NCBI RefSeq assembly: GCF_000706765.1
Contig: NZ_CP006018.1
Location: forward strand, 868,001-932,000
From: Bifidobacterium [indicum] DSM 20214 = LMG 11587
Lineage (GTDB): Bacteria > Actinomycetota > Actinomycetes > Actinomycetales > Bifidobacteriaceae
Direction: 5' to 3'
DNA length: 64,000 nucleotides
Shown here: positions 10,155 to 19,010 of the stretch, one piece after another
Position numbering within the stretch: the stretch's first letter is position 1
Layout of the letters: every line of letters begins with the position of its first letter
The notes under the pieces: model-generated
The model's input: only the letters and a program-made list of their open reading frames with translations
Databases searched by the model: none
What the model was told of the DNA's origin: nothing
Program-made: the position numbers and the translations under genes

Positions 10155-11294
10155 ATGAGTGACAAGGGCAGGACCGGAAACGGGGAACGAATCTCCGATA
10201 ATCCCCGCCGACTGTGGTCGGAAGACGATGAGGACCCCAGAGAAAAAGCCAGGCGGACTTCTGCGGCCATGCATGAGCGTGACAGCGGGGAAGAGCGGAC
10301 TCGAGCGGGAGAACAAACAGAGACAAAGAACGAATCGAAGTCCGACGGCACTAAGGCTGGGCAATTCAGGCCTCAACAGCAGTCGGAGGAATCCTCCGAG
10401 GGGAGGAACCGCAGCCTGTCTCAGGACAGGAAGGGCGAAAGCCAACCAGGCGCGTCATCCAAAGACGATGCCGGCAACAAGACCCAGGCAGGTGATGAGC
10501 AAAAAGAGAGCGGCTCCTGGAAGCTCTTCGAGGATGTCCTCCTTTGGGCGGCATGGCTCATCATGGTCGCTTTCAACGGCTACGCCGAGGTCTTCAAATT
10601 CAACGGAACCACGACCGGGCTGATCGCCAAGAGGGTGAACGTGTGGATCATGCCAGCTGGATACGTCTTCGCCATCTGGGGAGTCATCTACATCGCACTG
10701 GCCGTATGGCTGGTCAGGTTCAGTCTCGCAGGGCCGAGCAGGAAGAAGTTCGGGTTCCTTCCCTTTACGCTGAGTGGCTTGGTCTTCGTGGTCACATGCT
10801 GCCTGAATGTCGCCTGGTTGATCTTCTGGCACCGGCAGCAAACACTGGTTTCCCTGATAATCATCGCAGTGCTGACCCTCCTCGTGTGGATGCTCTATGC
10901 CCTGGTGAGACGTGACGCAACCAAAGAGGGCACTCCAAAGGTGGCCAAGGTTCTGGACTGGGCTCCCCTATCCCTGTACGCATCCTGGCTGAGCGTGGCC
11001 ACCCTGGTCAACGCTGCCTACGCCATCCTTGATTCAGGATCCAGGGTCTCCGACCTCATTCAAGGATTCACCACGGTGATAGTCGTCGGTCTGCTGCTGG
11101 CTCTTGCCTTCCTCATGATGCAGAAACTGAGCGATTGGGTGTTCGGACTGGTCATCGTCTGGGCCTGCCTCGGCATTGGAATCAGGATATTCTCGACCGT
11201 GACCGTGCTCGGAGTTCTGGTCTTGGCCATGACCGCCGTCGGTGCGCTGATCATCTACTTCCCCTGGAACCGGTTCAAACTGACCAGGCGTTGA
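10155..11294 (+). CDS. TspO/MBR-related membrane protein with long charged N-terminal tail
   Basis: The C-terminal 250 residues are a multi-pass membrane domain of at least seven segments, with the block WIMPAGYVFAIWGVIYIALAVW and further tryptophans typical of the TspO/MBR-related 'tryptophan-rich sensory protein' group. TspO proteins bind porphyrins or lipids; the role of this longer family is unknown. The first 125 or so residues are hydrophilic, rich in E, K, R, S and Q, and look disordered. I prefer the ATG at 10155 (GGAGAGGA about 10 nt upstream, 379 residues) over the upstream in-frame start at 10089. It is followed by a strong hairpin before the ABC-F gene. Confidence 0.72.
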   Translation: MSDKGRTGNGERISDNPRRLWSEDDEDPREKARRTSAAMHERDSGEERTRAGEQTETKNESKSDGTKAGQFRPQQQSEESSEGRNRSLSQDRKGESQPGASSKDDAGNKTQAGDEQKESGSWKLFEDVLLWAAWLIMVAFNGYAEVFKFNGTTTGLIAKRVNVWIMPAGYVFAIWGVIYIALAVWLVRFSLAGPSRKKFGFLPFTLSGLVFVVTCCLNVAWLIFWHRQQTLVSLIIIAVLTLLVWMLYALVRRDATKEGTPKVAKVLDWAPLSLYASWLSVATLVNAAYAILDSGSRVSDLIQGFTTVIVVGLLLALAFLMMQKLSDWVFGLVIVWACLGIGIRIFSTVTVLGVLVLAMTAVGALIIYFPWNRFKLTRR

Positions 11295-11312
11295 CCCCTG
11301 AGCCGATTCGCC

Positions 11313-11355
11313 CGACCCAAGGGACAGGTACTTGCTACCATGGTCCCTTGGGTCG
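11313..11355 (+). terminator. Perfect 13-bp hairpin between the TspO-like and ABC-F genes
   Basis: CGACCCAAGGGAC (11313-11325) is repeated exactly inverted at 11343-11355, and an inner GGTA/TACC pair (11327-11330, 11336-11339) extends the stem. It begins 18 bp after the TspO-like stop codon and ends 60 bp before the ABC-F ATG. No U-tract follows on either strand, so it is either a terminator without a U-run or a leader attenuator of the ABC-F gene. Confidence 0.6.
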
Positions 11356-11415
11356 GACCTTGTCAACCGGCCTTCATTCGATTGCAACCATCACGAAAGC
11401 GGGGTCGGGCACGGC

Positions 11416-13017
11416 ATGGCTATAGAGGCACAGGGACTTGAAATCCGCATTGGGGCCCGACTCCTCTTGCAAGCCACCGACTTCCATATCAGCAAGGGCG
11501 ACAGGATTGGTCTGGTCGGGCGCAACGGTGCGGGCAAGACCACTCTGACCCGGGTCATCACGGGCGATATGCTCCCGTCGGCCGGCAAGGTCAGGATCAG
11601 CGGACACTTGGGGTACCTGCCCCAGTCCACCCACACGGGGGACCCGGACCAGAGCGCCCTGGACAGGGTCATGAGCGCCCGCGACATCGCTTCCACCATC
11701 AGCAGGATGCGAAAAGCCGAAATAGATATGACCAACCCTGACCCGAAAATCATGGAAAAGGCCATGAAACGGTATGACAGGGCCCAGCAGGACTTTGAGA
11801 ATGCCGGCGGGTATGCAGCCCAATCCCAGGCCATCGTCATGGGCGAGAGTCTGGGTCTCAGTCAGGATACCCTCAGACAACCGCTGGGAACCCTCTCCGG
11901 AGGCCAGCGTCGCCGTATCGAATTAGCGAGAATCCTCTATTCGGATGCAGACACCTTGATTCTGGACGAGCCGACCAACCACCTGGATGCCGATTCCATC
12001 GAATGGCTCAAGGAATATCTGCGCAAGTTCGAGGGTGGCTTCCTAGTCATATCCCACTCCACCGAACTTCTGGACGAGACGGTGAACCGCGTCTGGCATT
12101 TGGATGCCCAGCAGGCCAGCATCGACATGTACTCCATGGGGTGGAAAGCCTATCTGAAGCAGCGCGTTGTGGATGAGGAACGCCGTCGCCGTGAGCGGGA
12201 GGTGGCCGAGAAGAAGGCCGAGCGGCTCATGAAGCAGGGCATCCGTCTGCACGCCAAGGCAACCAAGGCGGTGGCCGCTCAGAACATGATGAAGCGTGCC
12301 CAGCGACTGCTGGATTCCACCCAGGAGGCGGAGCGTGCGGAGAAGGTGGCCGATCTGCGTTTCCCGGAGCCGGCCCCCTGCGGCAAAACCCCCATCATGG
12401 CCGAGGAGCTCTCCAAGGCATATGGGTCCAACATCGTCTTCGCCGGCATCAACCTGGCCATCGACAAGGGGTCCCGCGTGGTCATCCTTGGCTACAACGG
12501 AGCGGGCAAGACCACGACGCTTCGACTCATGGCCGGTGTCGAACAGCCTGATACAGGCCGGGTTGTTCTGGGGCACGGTGCCAAGATAGGATACTTCGCC
12601 CAGGAGCATGACACCTTGGATGAGTCCGTGTCTGTCCTGGAGAACCTCCAGCATGTGGCTCCGGATCTGGACGACACCCAGGCAAGAACGATCCTGGGGT
12701 CCTTCCTCTTTTCCGGGGAGGATGCCATGAAGCCCACCAAGGTTCTGTCCGGCGGAGAAAAGACACGTTTGGCTCTGGCCACACTGGTGACCAGCAGGGC
12801 CAATGTGCTCCTTCTCGATGAGCCCACCAACAACCTGGACCCCGCCTCCAGGGATGAGATCCTCAAGGCCATCGCCAAGTATGAGGGCGCCATCGTCCTG
12901 GTCACCCACGATGAGGGAGCCGTCAAGGCCCTGAACCCGGAGCGGGTTCTGCTGATGCCGGATGGTGATGAGGACCTATGGAATGACGGGTACCTGGACC
13001 TGGTTGCCGAAGAGTAG
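11416..13017 (+). CDS. ABC-F family ATPase (ribosome-associated type)
   Basis: Soluble protein with two ABC cassettes and no membrane domain, the ABC-F architecture. Members act on the ribosome as translation factors or antibiotic-protection proteins. Cassette 1: GRNGAGKTT, LSGGQRRR, LILDEPTNHLD. A charged linker rich in R, K and A follows (about 12180-12330). Cassette 2: GYNGAGKTT, LSGGEKTR, LLLDEPTNNLD. Both catalytic glutamates are present. The start at 11416 (533 residues) gives MAIEAQGLEIRIG as in homologues; the in-frame extension upstream would be unlike the family. The SD is weak. Which ABC-F subgroup it belongs to cannot be told from motifs alone. Confidence 0.9.
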   Translation: MAIEAQGLEIRIGARLLLQATDFHISKGDRIGLVGRNGAGKTTLTRVITGDMLPSAGKVRISGHLGYLPQSTHTGDPDQSALDRVMSARDIASTISRMRKAEIDMTNPDPKIMEKAMKRYDRAQQDFENAGGYAAQSQAIVMGESLGLSQDTLRQPLGTLSGGQRRRIELARILYSDADTLILDEPTNHLDADSIEWLKEYLRKFEGGFLVISHSTELLDETVNRVWHLDAQQASIDMYSMGWKAYLKQRVVDEERRRREREVAEKKAERLMKQGIRLHAKATKAVAAQNMMKRAQRLLDSTQEAERAEKVADLRFPEPAPCGKTPIMAEELSKAYGSNIVFAGINLAIDKGSRVVILGYNGAGKTTTLRLMAGVEQPDTGRVVLGHGAKIGYFAQEHDTLDESVSVLENLQHVAPDLDDTQARTILGSFLFSGEDAMKPTKVLSGGEKTRLALATLVTSRANVLLLDEPTNNLDPASRDEILKAIAKYEGAIVLVTHDEGAVKALNPERVLLMPDGDEDLWNDGYLDLVAEE

Positions 13018-13082
13018 TCGACTCCCCCATCATCCTTGGCTCACATGATGCAGCCCTCTCAATAAGGTTGGGGGGAAACCCG

Positions 13083-13772
13083 TCAGTCGTCCTCTCCCAG
13101 AACCTGCACGGCCTTGACGCCGACGGTTTGGCCTATGGACTCGACCAGCTCCGAGACATCCCCCTTGCCAAGGAGGTTGACGGTCACCTCAGCCCCGAAC
13201 CAATCATCATGAGAGACCTCGTGGGTGGTCAGTACTCGTGATTCGAACCCCATCCGGGTGGATAGGAGCAAGGACTCACGTAGGGAACCCCGTCCGTTTT
13301 CATAGGTGATTCGCAGGACCGTGTTCTGCCTGTTACGCAACAACCACTTCAGGACCGGAGCCACGACCAGGACCGCGAAGAAATAGAAGGCCACGGTGAG
13401 GATGGCCAGGGAGAACAGTTGCACCCCGCAGGCCATACCCACTGCGGAGGCCACCCAAATGGCGCTGGCTGTGGTCAGACCCCGCACCGAGTCGTGGTTG
13501 AAGAAGATGACCCCCGCACCTATGAAGCCGATACCGGATGCCACCGAGGCGGCAATCCTGGAGGCGTCCCAGGAATAGCTCCCGCTTGCGGCCTGGATGC
13601 CGTAGATGGAGACCATGGTGAAGAGGCAGCTGCCCATGCCTACAAGGATGTGGGTGCGGATGCCGGCATCATGCTTGAGGAATTCACGCTCAAAGCCGAT
13701 CAGGCCACAAAGGAGAAGGGTCATGACCAGAGCCATGACTTGTCCGGTATCGGGCATGGTGAATCCTTGCAT
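13083..13772 (-). CDS. MgtC/SapB-family membrane protein
   Basis: Five or so membrane segments with the MgtC hallmark GLIGFEREFLKHDAGIRTHILVGMGSCLFTM, followed by the loop GIGFIGAGVIFFNHDSVRGLTTASAIWVASAVGMACG and a soluble C-terminal ACT-like domain. In pathogens MgtC modulates the F-type ATPase and growth at low magnesium; in commensals its role is unclear. I take the start at 13772 (229 residues) because AGGAG stands 7-8 nt upstream; the longer reading to 13844 would add 24 non-membrane residues with no SD. It converges on the ABC-F gene and diverges from the NAD(P)HX repair gene. Confidence 0.88.
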   Translation of the reverse strand: MQGFTMPDTGQVMALVMTLLLCGLIGFEREFLKHDAGIRTHILVGMGSCLFTMVSIYGIQAASGSYSWDASRIAASVASGIGFIGAGVIFFNHDSVRGLTTASAIWVASAVGMACGVQLFSLAILTVAFYFFAVLVVAPVLKWLLRNRQNTVLRITYENGRGSLRESLLLSTRMGFESRVLTTHEVSHDDWFGAEVTVNLLGKGDVSELVESIGQTVGVKAVQVLGEDD

Positions 13773-13890
13773 CGCATCACTCCTTCGGAACGGACCAACG
13801 ATGTGCCCGACCATAGTTCCCTTGCCTGACAAGACCGGACCCATATAGGGATACCCTCAGCGAAACACCGGCCATACCGGACCAGGAAAA

Positions 13891-13920
13891 TTGATGACGG
13901 ATGAGGCAATCGGATAGAGT
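13891..13920 (+). promoter_or_regulatory. Candidate promoter of the NAD(P)HX repair gene
   Basis: TTGATG (13891-13896) and TAGAGT (13915-13920) are 18 bp apart in the 201-bp divergent gap, 54 bp before the ATG at 13974. Motif match only. Confidence 0.35.
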
Positions 13921-13973
13921 GGGTAACCAAGGGCGTCCACCTGAGAGACACCGGAGCAGTGAGGAGAGCAGGC

Positions 13974-15890
13974 ATGAAGCCGTCGCTTGAAGACAAAAAC
14001 CGGACATATGGGGACCTGACCACCAAAGCCTACAGCGCTGATACGATCAGATCCCTGGAGGAACCCTTCCTGGAAGAAGGGGTGCCCTTGATGAGGATGG
14101 CCGCCGACTCCCTGACCACAGTGGCCCGGCTCATGATGAGTGAGGCGAAGATCGATCCTGATACCGCCCGGATAGTCCTTCTTGCGGGAGCCGGAAACAA
14201 CGGGGGTGACGGACTGCTGGCATCGGCCGATTTGGCCAGGCGTGGAGCCGATGTGACCGTGATCGCCACCGGTCGCAGTCTCGATCGTGAAGGAGCGAGC
14301 GCACTACTCAGGGCAGGTGGGGTTGTCATGGCCTTGGACCCCCTGGCAACCATTCCGGACTGCGACATACCTGAGGGGGCCAGTCAGGCCGCGGACGCAC
14401 TTGCAGAAGCCGTTGAGCTATGCCAGGATGCCGACCTAGTGATTGATGCCATGGCCGGCATCGGGCTCAGGGGCGCACTACATGGGATTCCAGCCGCCCT
14501 GGCCATCGAAATCGGAGAAGACGGAAGACTTCCCCATCGTCTCGTTCCTTCCGCCACATCGGACAGACGGACCCCACTTGTTTTGGCGGTCGATGCCCCT
14601 TCCGGTGTCGATATTGACGGGGGCACCCTGCCAGGGGCTTACATCCCCGCCGATGTGACCGTCACCATGGGCGCCCTTAAGCCATGCCTGATGCTCCCCC
14701 CTGCCGCATACATCTGTGGGCGCCTCGTTCTGGTGGATTTCGGGTTCAATACCTCGGCCCTGGCGCCGACCGTCGAGTGTATGACCAGCGGTACCTGTGC
14801 AAGCCTTCTCAGGGTTCCCCGGATCGATGACACCAAGTACAGTCGTGGGGTGGTGGGCCTCGTCACGGGTTCGGACCAGTACCACGGTGCAGCCCTGCTC
14901 TCCTCCACCGCAGCCGCCAATGCAAATGTGGGGATGATTCGTTACCATGGGCCCGACAGCGTTGGTCAGCTCATCCTCTCCTCCATACCAGAGGCCGTGC
15001 TGGGTACCGGACGGGTGGAATCCTGGGTTCTGGGCTCAGGTGTACCGTCTCAGGCGGCTCTGAACCAGATGGACGATGCCCCGGATTCGAACGGAGACGG
15101 GCAACGGGATTTGATCTCCTCCCTGCTGAACAGGCAGGCGCAGGATGAGGAGGAGGGCCATACGGGTACTGATCCGGCCATGGTCATCGACGCAGGTGCA
15201 CTGGATCTCCTGCCCGACAGAATCGGCCCCTTGGGCATACTGACCCCCCACGCAGGAGAGATGGCATCCCTCCTCGGCGCCCGTGGCGAAGGCGTCGAAT
15301 CTGAGGATGTCCTTGCTGCACCGGTCCAATGGGCCATCCGCGCCTGGGAACTGACCGGTGCCACAGTCCTGCTCAAAGGGGCGGTGACAGTGGTTGTCGG
15401 CGATGACGGGACCGGCCAGCCACGGGTCATGACCACCGGGTTCGGTCCGGCCTGGCTCTCGACCGCGGGCTCTGGCGATGTCCTGGCAGGAACCATCGGT
15501 GCCCTTCTGGCTCAGAATGCAGACCTTATTGAGGACGAGCCGGAAGCCGTAGTCGATCTCGTTGCAGCCGGAACCTACCTGCATGGGCTGGCCGGGGCCT
15601 TGGCTTCGGAATCCGGGCAAGCCGGTTGGGAGGCACCTCTGGTCTTCCAGCCAAGGCATCCCCAGGCTTTCATCGAACAAATCCAGGAAGAATCCAACGA
15701 GGGAAGCAGCCACGCCCACGGTCCTTTGGGTCACCCAATCCGTGCCTCGGAAATCGCCGAACATCTTCCCCAGGCTGTCGGCACGCTCCTGAGCGGGCAT
15801 ACCGCCCTGGATTCAGGATCGAACAGGGGTGACAACGACCAGGACAGGGAGTCCTCCCTCTTTTTCGAGCACAGCTCGCTCTGGTTCTGA
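13974..15890 (+). CDS. nnr: Bifunctional NAD(P)H-hydrate epimerase / ADP-dependent NAD(P)H-hydrate dehydratase
   Basis: Repairs hydrated NADH/NADPH: the N-terminal YjeF_N domain epimerises the hydrate and the C-terminal ribokinase-like domain dehydrates it with ADP. The epimerase half has LAGAGNNGGDGLLASADLARRG and a catalytic-region VIDAMAGIGLRG. The dehydratase half has YSRGVVGLVTGSDQYHGAA, ILTPHAGEMASLLG and the anion-hole motif STAGSGDVLAGTIGALL. The start at 13974 (638 residues) has GAGGAG 7 nt upstream, and the GTG at 13959 is less likely. About 60 extra residues follow the kinase fold at the C-terminus. Confidence 0.94.
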   Translation: MKPSLEDKNRTYGDLTTKAYSADTIRSLEEPFLEEGVPLMRMAADSLTTVARLMMSEAKIDPDTARIVLLAGAGNNGGDGLLASADLARRGADVTVIATGRSLDREGASALLRAGGVVMALDPLATIPDCDIPEGASQAADALAEAVELCQDADLVIDAMAGIGLRGALHGIPAALAIEIGEDGRLPHRLVPSATSDRRTPLVLAVDAPSGVDIDGGTLPGAYIPADVTVTMGALKPCLMLPPAAYICGRLVLVDFGFNTSALAPTVECMTSGTCASLLRVPRIDDTKYSRGVVGLVTGSDQYHGAALLSSTAAANANVGMIRYHGPDSVGQLILSSIPEAVLGTGRVESWVLGSGVPSQAALNQMDDAPDSNGDGQRDLISSLLNRQAQDEEEGHTGTDPAMVIDAGALDLLPDRIGPLGILTPHAGEMASLLGARGEGVESEDVLAAPVQWAIRAWELTGATVLLKGAVTVVVGDDGTGQPRVMTTGFGPAWLSTAGSGDVLAGTIGALLAQNADLIEDEPEAVVDLVAAGTYLHGLAGALASESGQAGWEAPLVFQPRHPQAFIEQIQEESNEGSSHAHGPLGHPIRASEIAEHLPQAVGTLLSGHTALDSGSNRGDNDQDRESSLFFEHSSLWF

Positions 15891-15950
15891 GAACCGACGC
15901 ACGGGAGTACGGGGCTTGGGTGTCAAGCCCCCAAGGAAAGGAACGGGTCC

Positions 15951-16739
15951 ATGCACGCTGAGTTGATAGTGATGCGTCACGGAGAAAGCACCTGGACCCA
16001 GAAATCCGTCAACCGGTTCGCCGGTTGGGTCAACGTTCCACTGACGACCCGAGGTAGAGATCAGGCCGTGCAGGCGGGCAGACTCCTCAGTCAGGCCGGT
16101 CTCGCTCCCGATATGGTCTTCACGTCGCTCCTGTCCAGGGCCATTCTGACCTCTGATATAGTCCTGGATCTGACCGACCGCAGCTGGATACCCGTAGAGA
16201 GGACCTGGCGACTGAATGAGCGCCATTATGGGGCTTTCCAGGGTGAGACGCGACCGGCGATGCTGAAACGCTACGGCCAGGACCGTTTCAATGCCTACCG
16301 GCGCTCGTTTGATGTGCGGCCTCCTGACATCGACCCGGCTTCCCCTTACTTTCAGGAAGACGACCCGCGGTATGCTCCTGCCATGCAGGACCATCTGGAC
16401 TCGCTCGTCCCGGCCGAAATCAGAGCCGAGTCTTTGAAGGACCTCCTGGCGCGGTTGCAACCATACTGGCAGGCACGAATCGCCCCGGTACTGAAAGAGG
16501 GACTCACGATTCTGATGGTCACCCATGGGTCGGTTGTCCGGGCCCTGATCAAGGTCCTGGAAGGTATCGGGGACAAGGACATAGCTTCCATCAATGTGCC
16601 TACAGGAGTACCCATGGTCTACGGGTTCACAACCGATGTCCACGGCAATCTCTGCGTGGAAGGAAGGGGACGGTACCTGGACCAGCAGGCGGCAACCAGG
16701 GGTATGGAGGAGATAGCCGCACTCGGACGGCACCTCTAG
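15951..16739 (+). CDS. gpmA: 2,3-bisphosphoglycerate-dependent phosphoglycerate mutase
   Basis: Interconverts 3- and 2-phosphoglycerate through a phosphohistidine. The catalytic RHG is at residues 9-11 (LIVMRHGESTW), followed by NRFAGWVNVPLTTRG, ERHYGAFQGETRP with the general acid Glu, the second histidine in MVTHGSVVRALIKVLEG, and INVPTGVPMVY near the C-terminus. At 262 residues it has the length of the GpmA family. The substrate loop departs from the usual GLNK pattern (GETR), so it may be a divergent paralogue. An AAGGAA SD lies a few bases before the ATG. It stands alone, in line with the upstream repair gene after 60 bp. Confidence 0.9.
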   Translation: MHAELIVMRHGESTWTQKSVNRFAGWVNVPLTTRGRDQAVQAGRLLSQAGLAPDMVFTSLLSRAILTSDIVLDLTDRSWIPVERTWRLNERHYGAFQGETRPAMLKRYGQDRFNAYRRSFDVRPPDIDPASPYFQEDDPRYAPAMQDHLDSLVPAEIRAESLKDLLARLQPYWQARIAPVLKEGLTILMVTHGSVVRALIKVLEGIGDKDIASINVPTGVPMVYGFTTDVHGNLCVEGRGRYLDQQAATRGMEEIAALGRHL

Positions 16740-16886
16740 GCGAGACCGGTTACGGTTTTAGCCCCCTCCCGCCAGGGGCGCAACCCCACTCCACTTCCCC
16801 GGGAACCAGTCCGGCTGAACCGACTATCGCCTGTCTAGCTTGGCGTACCACGATGAAAGAAGGGTGGGCGTGAGCCGTAACGGGGC

Positions 16887-16896
16887 TGGTATAGAT
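16887..16896 (+). promoter_or_regulatory. Extended -10 box of the LysR gene
   Basis: TGGTATAGAT matches an extended -10 (TGn-TATAAT-like) and ends 7 bp before the LysR ATG at 16904. Transcription would start at about the first base of the start codon, and no SD precedes the gene, which fits a leaderless mRNA. Confidence 0.55.
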
Positions 16897-16903
16897 TGAA
16901 ACC

Positions 16904-17827
16904 ATGACACTGCTCCAGCTGCGATATATCGTGAAGATCGTCGAGTGCGGATCCATGAATGAGGCTTCGCATGAGCTGTATATCTCCCAGCCGGCCCTGA
17001 GTTCCTCGGTCAAGGAGCTGGAGAACGAATTGGGGATCGAGATATTCACCCGCCACTCCCAGGGAATCGCCCTGACCGTCGATGGTGCCGAATTTCTGAC
17101 CTATGCCCGACAGATCCTGGACCAGACCGATCTTCTGGAGTCCCGCTACAAGCAGGTAACACCCCGCAAGCAGCTGTGCAGGGTCTCCACCCAGCACTAC
17201 ATGTTTGCAGTCGAGGCCTTTGTGGAGATGATCAACTCAATCGACTCCGAAGAGTATGAGTTCACCATCAGGGAGACGAGAACCAGGGATATCATAGACC
17301 AGGTTTCGACCCTGCAATCCGAAATCGGCATCATCTACCAATCAGGCTTCAACCAACAGGTACTTTCCAAGATGCTGCGCGAGAAACACCTGGACTTCCA
17401 CCCTCTTTTCAGAGCCGACCTGCATGTCTTCCTCGCCAGAACGAATCCACTCGCCAGCCGCAAGATCCTAACCATGAAAGACCTGGAACCCTACCCCTTC
17501 CTGCAATATGAGCAAGGCGACGAGGGATCCTTCTATTTTGCAGAAGAGGCGGTTTGGCCCAGCTACTCCTCCAAGCAGATCACCGTAACCGACCGTGCCA
17601 CGATGCTGAACTTCATCGTGGGACTCAACGCCTATACGGTCTGCACCGGTATCGACAATGAGGACCTGAACAACGAGAAGATCGTCAGTGTCCCCCTGCA
17701 GTCTGACGAATCCATGCTTCTGGGTTGGATAGTCAACAGCAGGACCAAGATATCCCATGCCGCAGAGCTCTACCTCGACAAGCTGAAGGAAGTGCTCTCC
17801 AATCATGGCTACTCCCTCATCGAGTAG
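16904..17827 (+). CDS. LysR-family transcriptional regulator
   Basis: Winged-helix regulator of 307 residues. The N-terminal HTH reads LQLRYIVKIVECGSMNEASHELYISQPALSSSVKELENELGI in family register, followed by the linker helix and a two-lobe effector domain (from about residue 90). LysR proteins usually act on a divergent neighbour and on their own promoter; here the upstream gene runs in the same direction, so the target is not evident. No SD is seen before the ATG. A strong bidirectional terminator follows. Confidence 0.9.
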   Translation: MTLLQLRYIVKIVECGSMNEASHELYISQPALSSSVKELENELGIEIFTRHSQGIALTVDGAEFLTYARQILDQTDLLESRYKQVTPRKQLCRVSTQHYMFAVEAFVEMINSIDSEEYEFTIRETRTRDIIDQVSTLQSEIGIIYQSGFNQQVLSKMLREKHLDFHPLFRADLHVFLARTNPLASRKILTMKDLEPYPFLQYEQGDEGSFYFAEEAVWPSYSSKQITVTDRATMLNFIVGLNAYTVCTGIDNEDLNNEKIVSVPLQSDESMLLGWIVNSRTKISHAAELYLDKLKEVLSNHGYSLIE

Positions 17828-17878
17828 GGGCACCACCCCTCCCAGTGGCAGAGACCATATCCTGAGCTGACGGGTATG

Positions 17879-17921
17879 CAAATCGAAGGGGCGTCCCATT
17901 TGAGGACGCCCCTTCGATTTG
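17879..17921. terminator. Bidirectional hairpin terminator between the LysR and DsbA-like genes
   Basis: A perfect 18-bp inverted repeat (17879-17896 and 17904-17921) with a 7-nt loop CATTTGA separates two convergent genes. The arm ends in CGATTTG on the plus strand and the mirror on the minus strand carries the same, giving short T-rich ends in both directions. Confidence 0.9.
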
Positions 17922-17952
17922 TCAACGATTCAGTAGCGATGGACGACACCGA

Positions 17953-18912
17953 TCAGAACGGCAGTGCTATTCCCGTGGAACCTATGGAGGGCATGACACC
18001 CTGCATACCCACCTTGTCGTCATCAATCCCCAGGGATTTCAGCAGGGCCTTGTCGAGGTGCTGTAGGCCGCCGGAAGCCTTGCCTGCACCACTGATGTCC
18101 CAGAGACGGCCGTTGATCATGATGGTGGGTGTGGTGAATTCACCCTTGGCATCCTCAACGTCCGTGCGTGTGATGGTGTAATCGTTCACCTTCTGGACCC
18201 AGTCCTTGTAACGGCCTTCGGCAAACTGTGCGGCCACGGATTCGGGAACCCCCACCTTGACAGCCTGATTGGCAAGATCCTGGTCCGAGACCGGCTGGTA
18301 GTCCTCCTCGTCAGGCTGGAAGCCCTCTTCGAAGACGGCGGCCTCAAAATCGAGGAAGTGATTGGGATCCTGCTCGGCCACCGTGGCCAAGGCATTCCCA
18401 ACCCGCGTTGAGTACTGGTCACTGGAGACCTTATCCAGGAAGTTGAGGAAGGTGTAGGTGACAGTGACCTGACCTGCCTTGACCATCTTCTCGAGCTCGG
18501 GGTCGATGACGCGTCCCACCTTGCCGCACCAGGGGCACATCGGGTCGACGAAGACATGGACTGATGGAGCATTGGGGGCCTTGGTGTTGATTCCTCCGGC
18601 CGATATGGTCAGTCCACCCTCTTTATCTGCAACAGATGGTTTGGCCTTGACCTCTTGGAGCTCCTTATAGGCCGTCTTGCTTCCGGTCGGCCCCTTGGCG
18701 ACGGTCTCCCCGGATACCGTTGCCTGCGCATCCCTGCCAGCCTGGTCCTTGCCATGCCAGACATAGAGTCCGGCTGCAAGGATGACCAGGACCAGAACAA
18801 GGGCCACTGCTGAGATGATGATGCCACGGCGTCGCCCGGGGGGTACGGTCTCCTGCTGCCCTGGGTGTCCGTTCTGATCTGGTGTGCTCTGCTCTGTAGG
18901 GTTCATGTCCAT
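17953..18912 (-). CDS. Membrane-anchored DsbA-like thioredoxin-fold protein
   Basis: Extracytoplasmic thiol oxidoreductase candidate. A polar N-terminus with the basic run GRRRG is followed by one membrane segment (IIISAVALVLVLVILAAGLYVW, residues about 30-51) and a DsbA-like fold with the active site CPWC in FVDPMCPWCGKV and the cis-proline region FTTPTIMING. The length of 319 residues is normal for actinobacterial DsbA-like proteins. Two nearby ATGs (18912, 18906) can use AAGGAC. Bifidobacteria use such proteins for disulfide formation in secreted proteins; the substrate is unknown. It precedes pyrE's 3' end and is read in the same direction as the rest of the minus-strand block, but is functionally unrelated to the pyr genes. 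Confidence 0.87.
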   Translation of the reverse strand: MDMNPTEQSTPDQNGHPGQQETVPPGRRRGIIISAVALVLVLVILAAGLYVWHGKDQAGRDAQATVSGETVAKGPTGSKTAYKELQEVKAKPSVADKEGGLTISAGGINTKAPNAPSVHVFVDPMCPWCGKVGRVIDPELEKMVKAGQVTVTYTFLNFLDKVSSDQYSTRVGNALATVAEQDPNHFLDFEAAVFEEGFQPDEEDYQPVSDQDLANQAVKVGVPESVAAQFAEGRYKDWVQKVNDYTITRTDVEDAKGEFTTPTIMINGRLWDISGAGKASGGLQHLDKALLKSLGIDDDKVGMQGVMPSIGSTGIALPF

Positions 18913-19010
18913 GAGGTCCTTCTTGATGGGCCGGGACCACGCCCTGCGCGGTCAACCTGCACAGACCGCTGGTCGGCGGCCTGCATCGACTTGCTCCAAT
19001 CTACACCAAA

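Noticed and set aside
13018-13082. Terminator between the convergent ABC-F and MgtC genes
   Set aside because: Only a 6-bp CATCAT/ATGATG pair with an 11-nt loop is visible, too weak to annotate.
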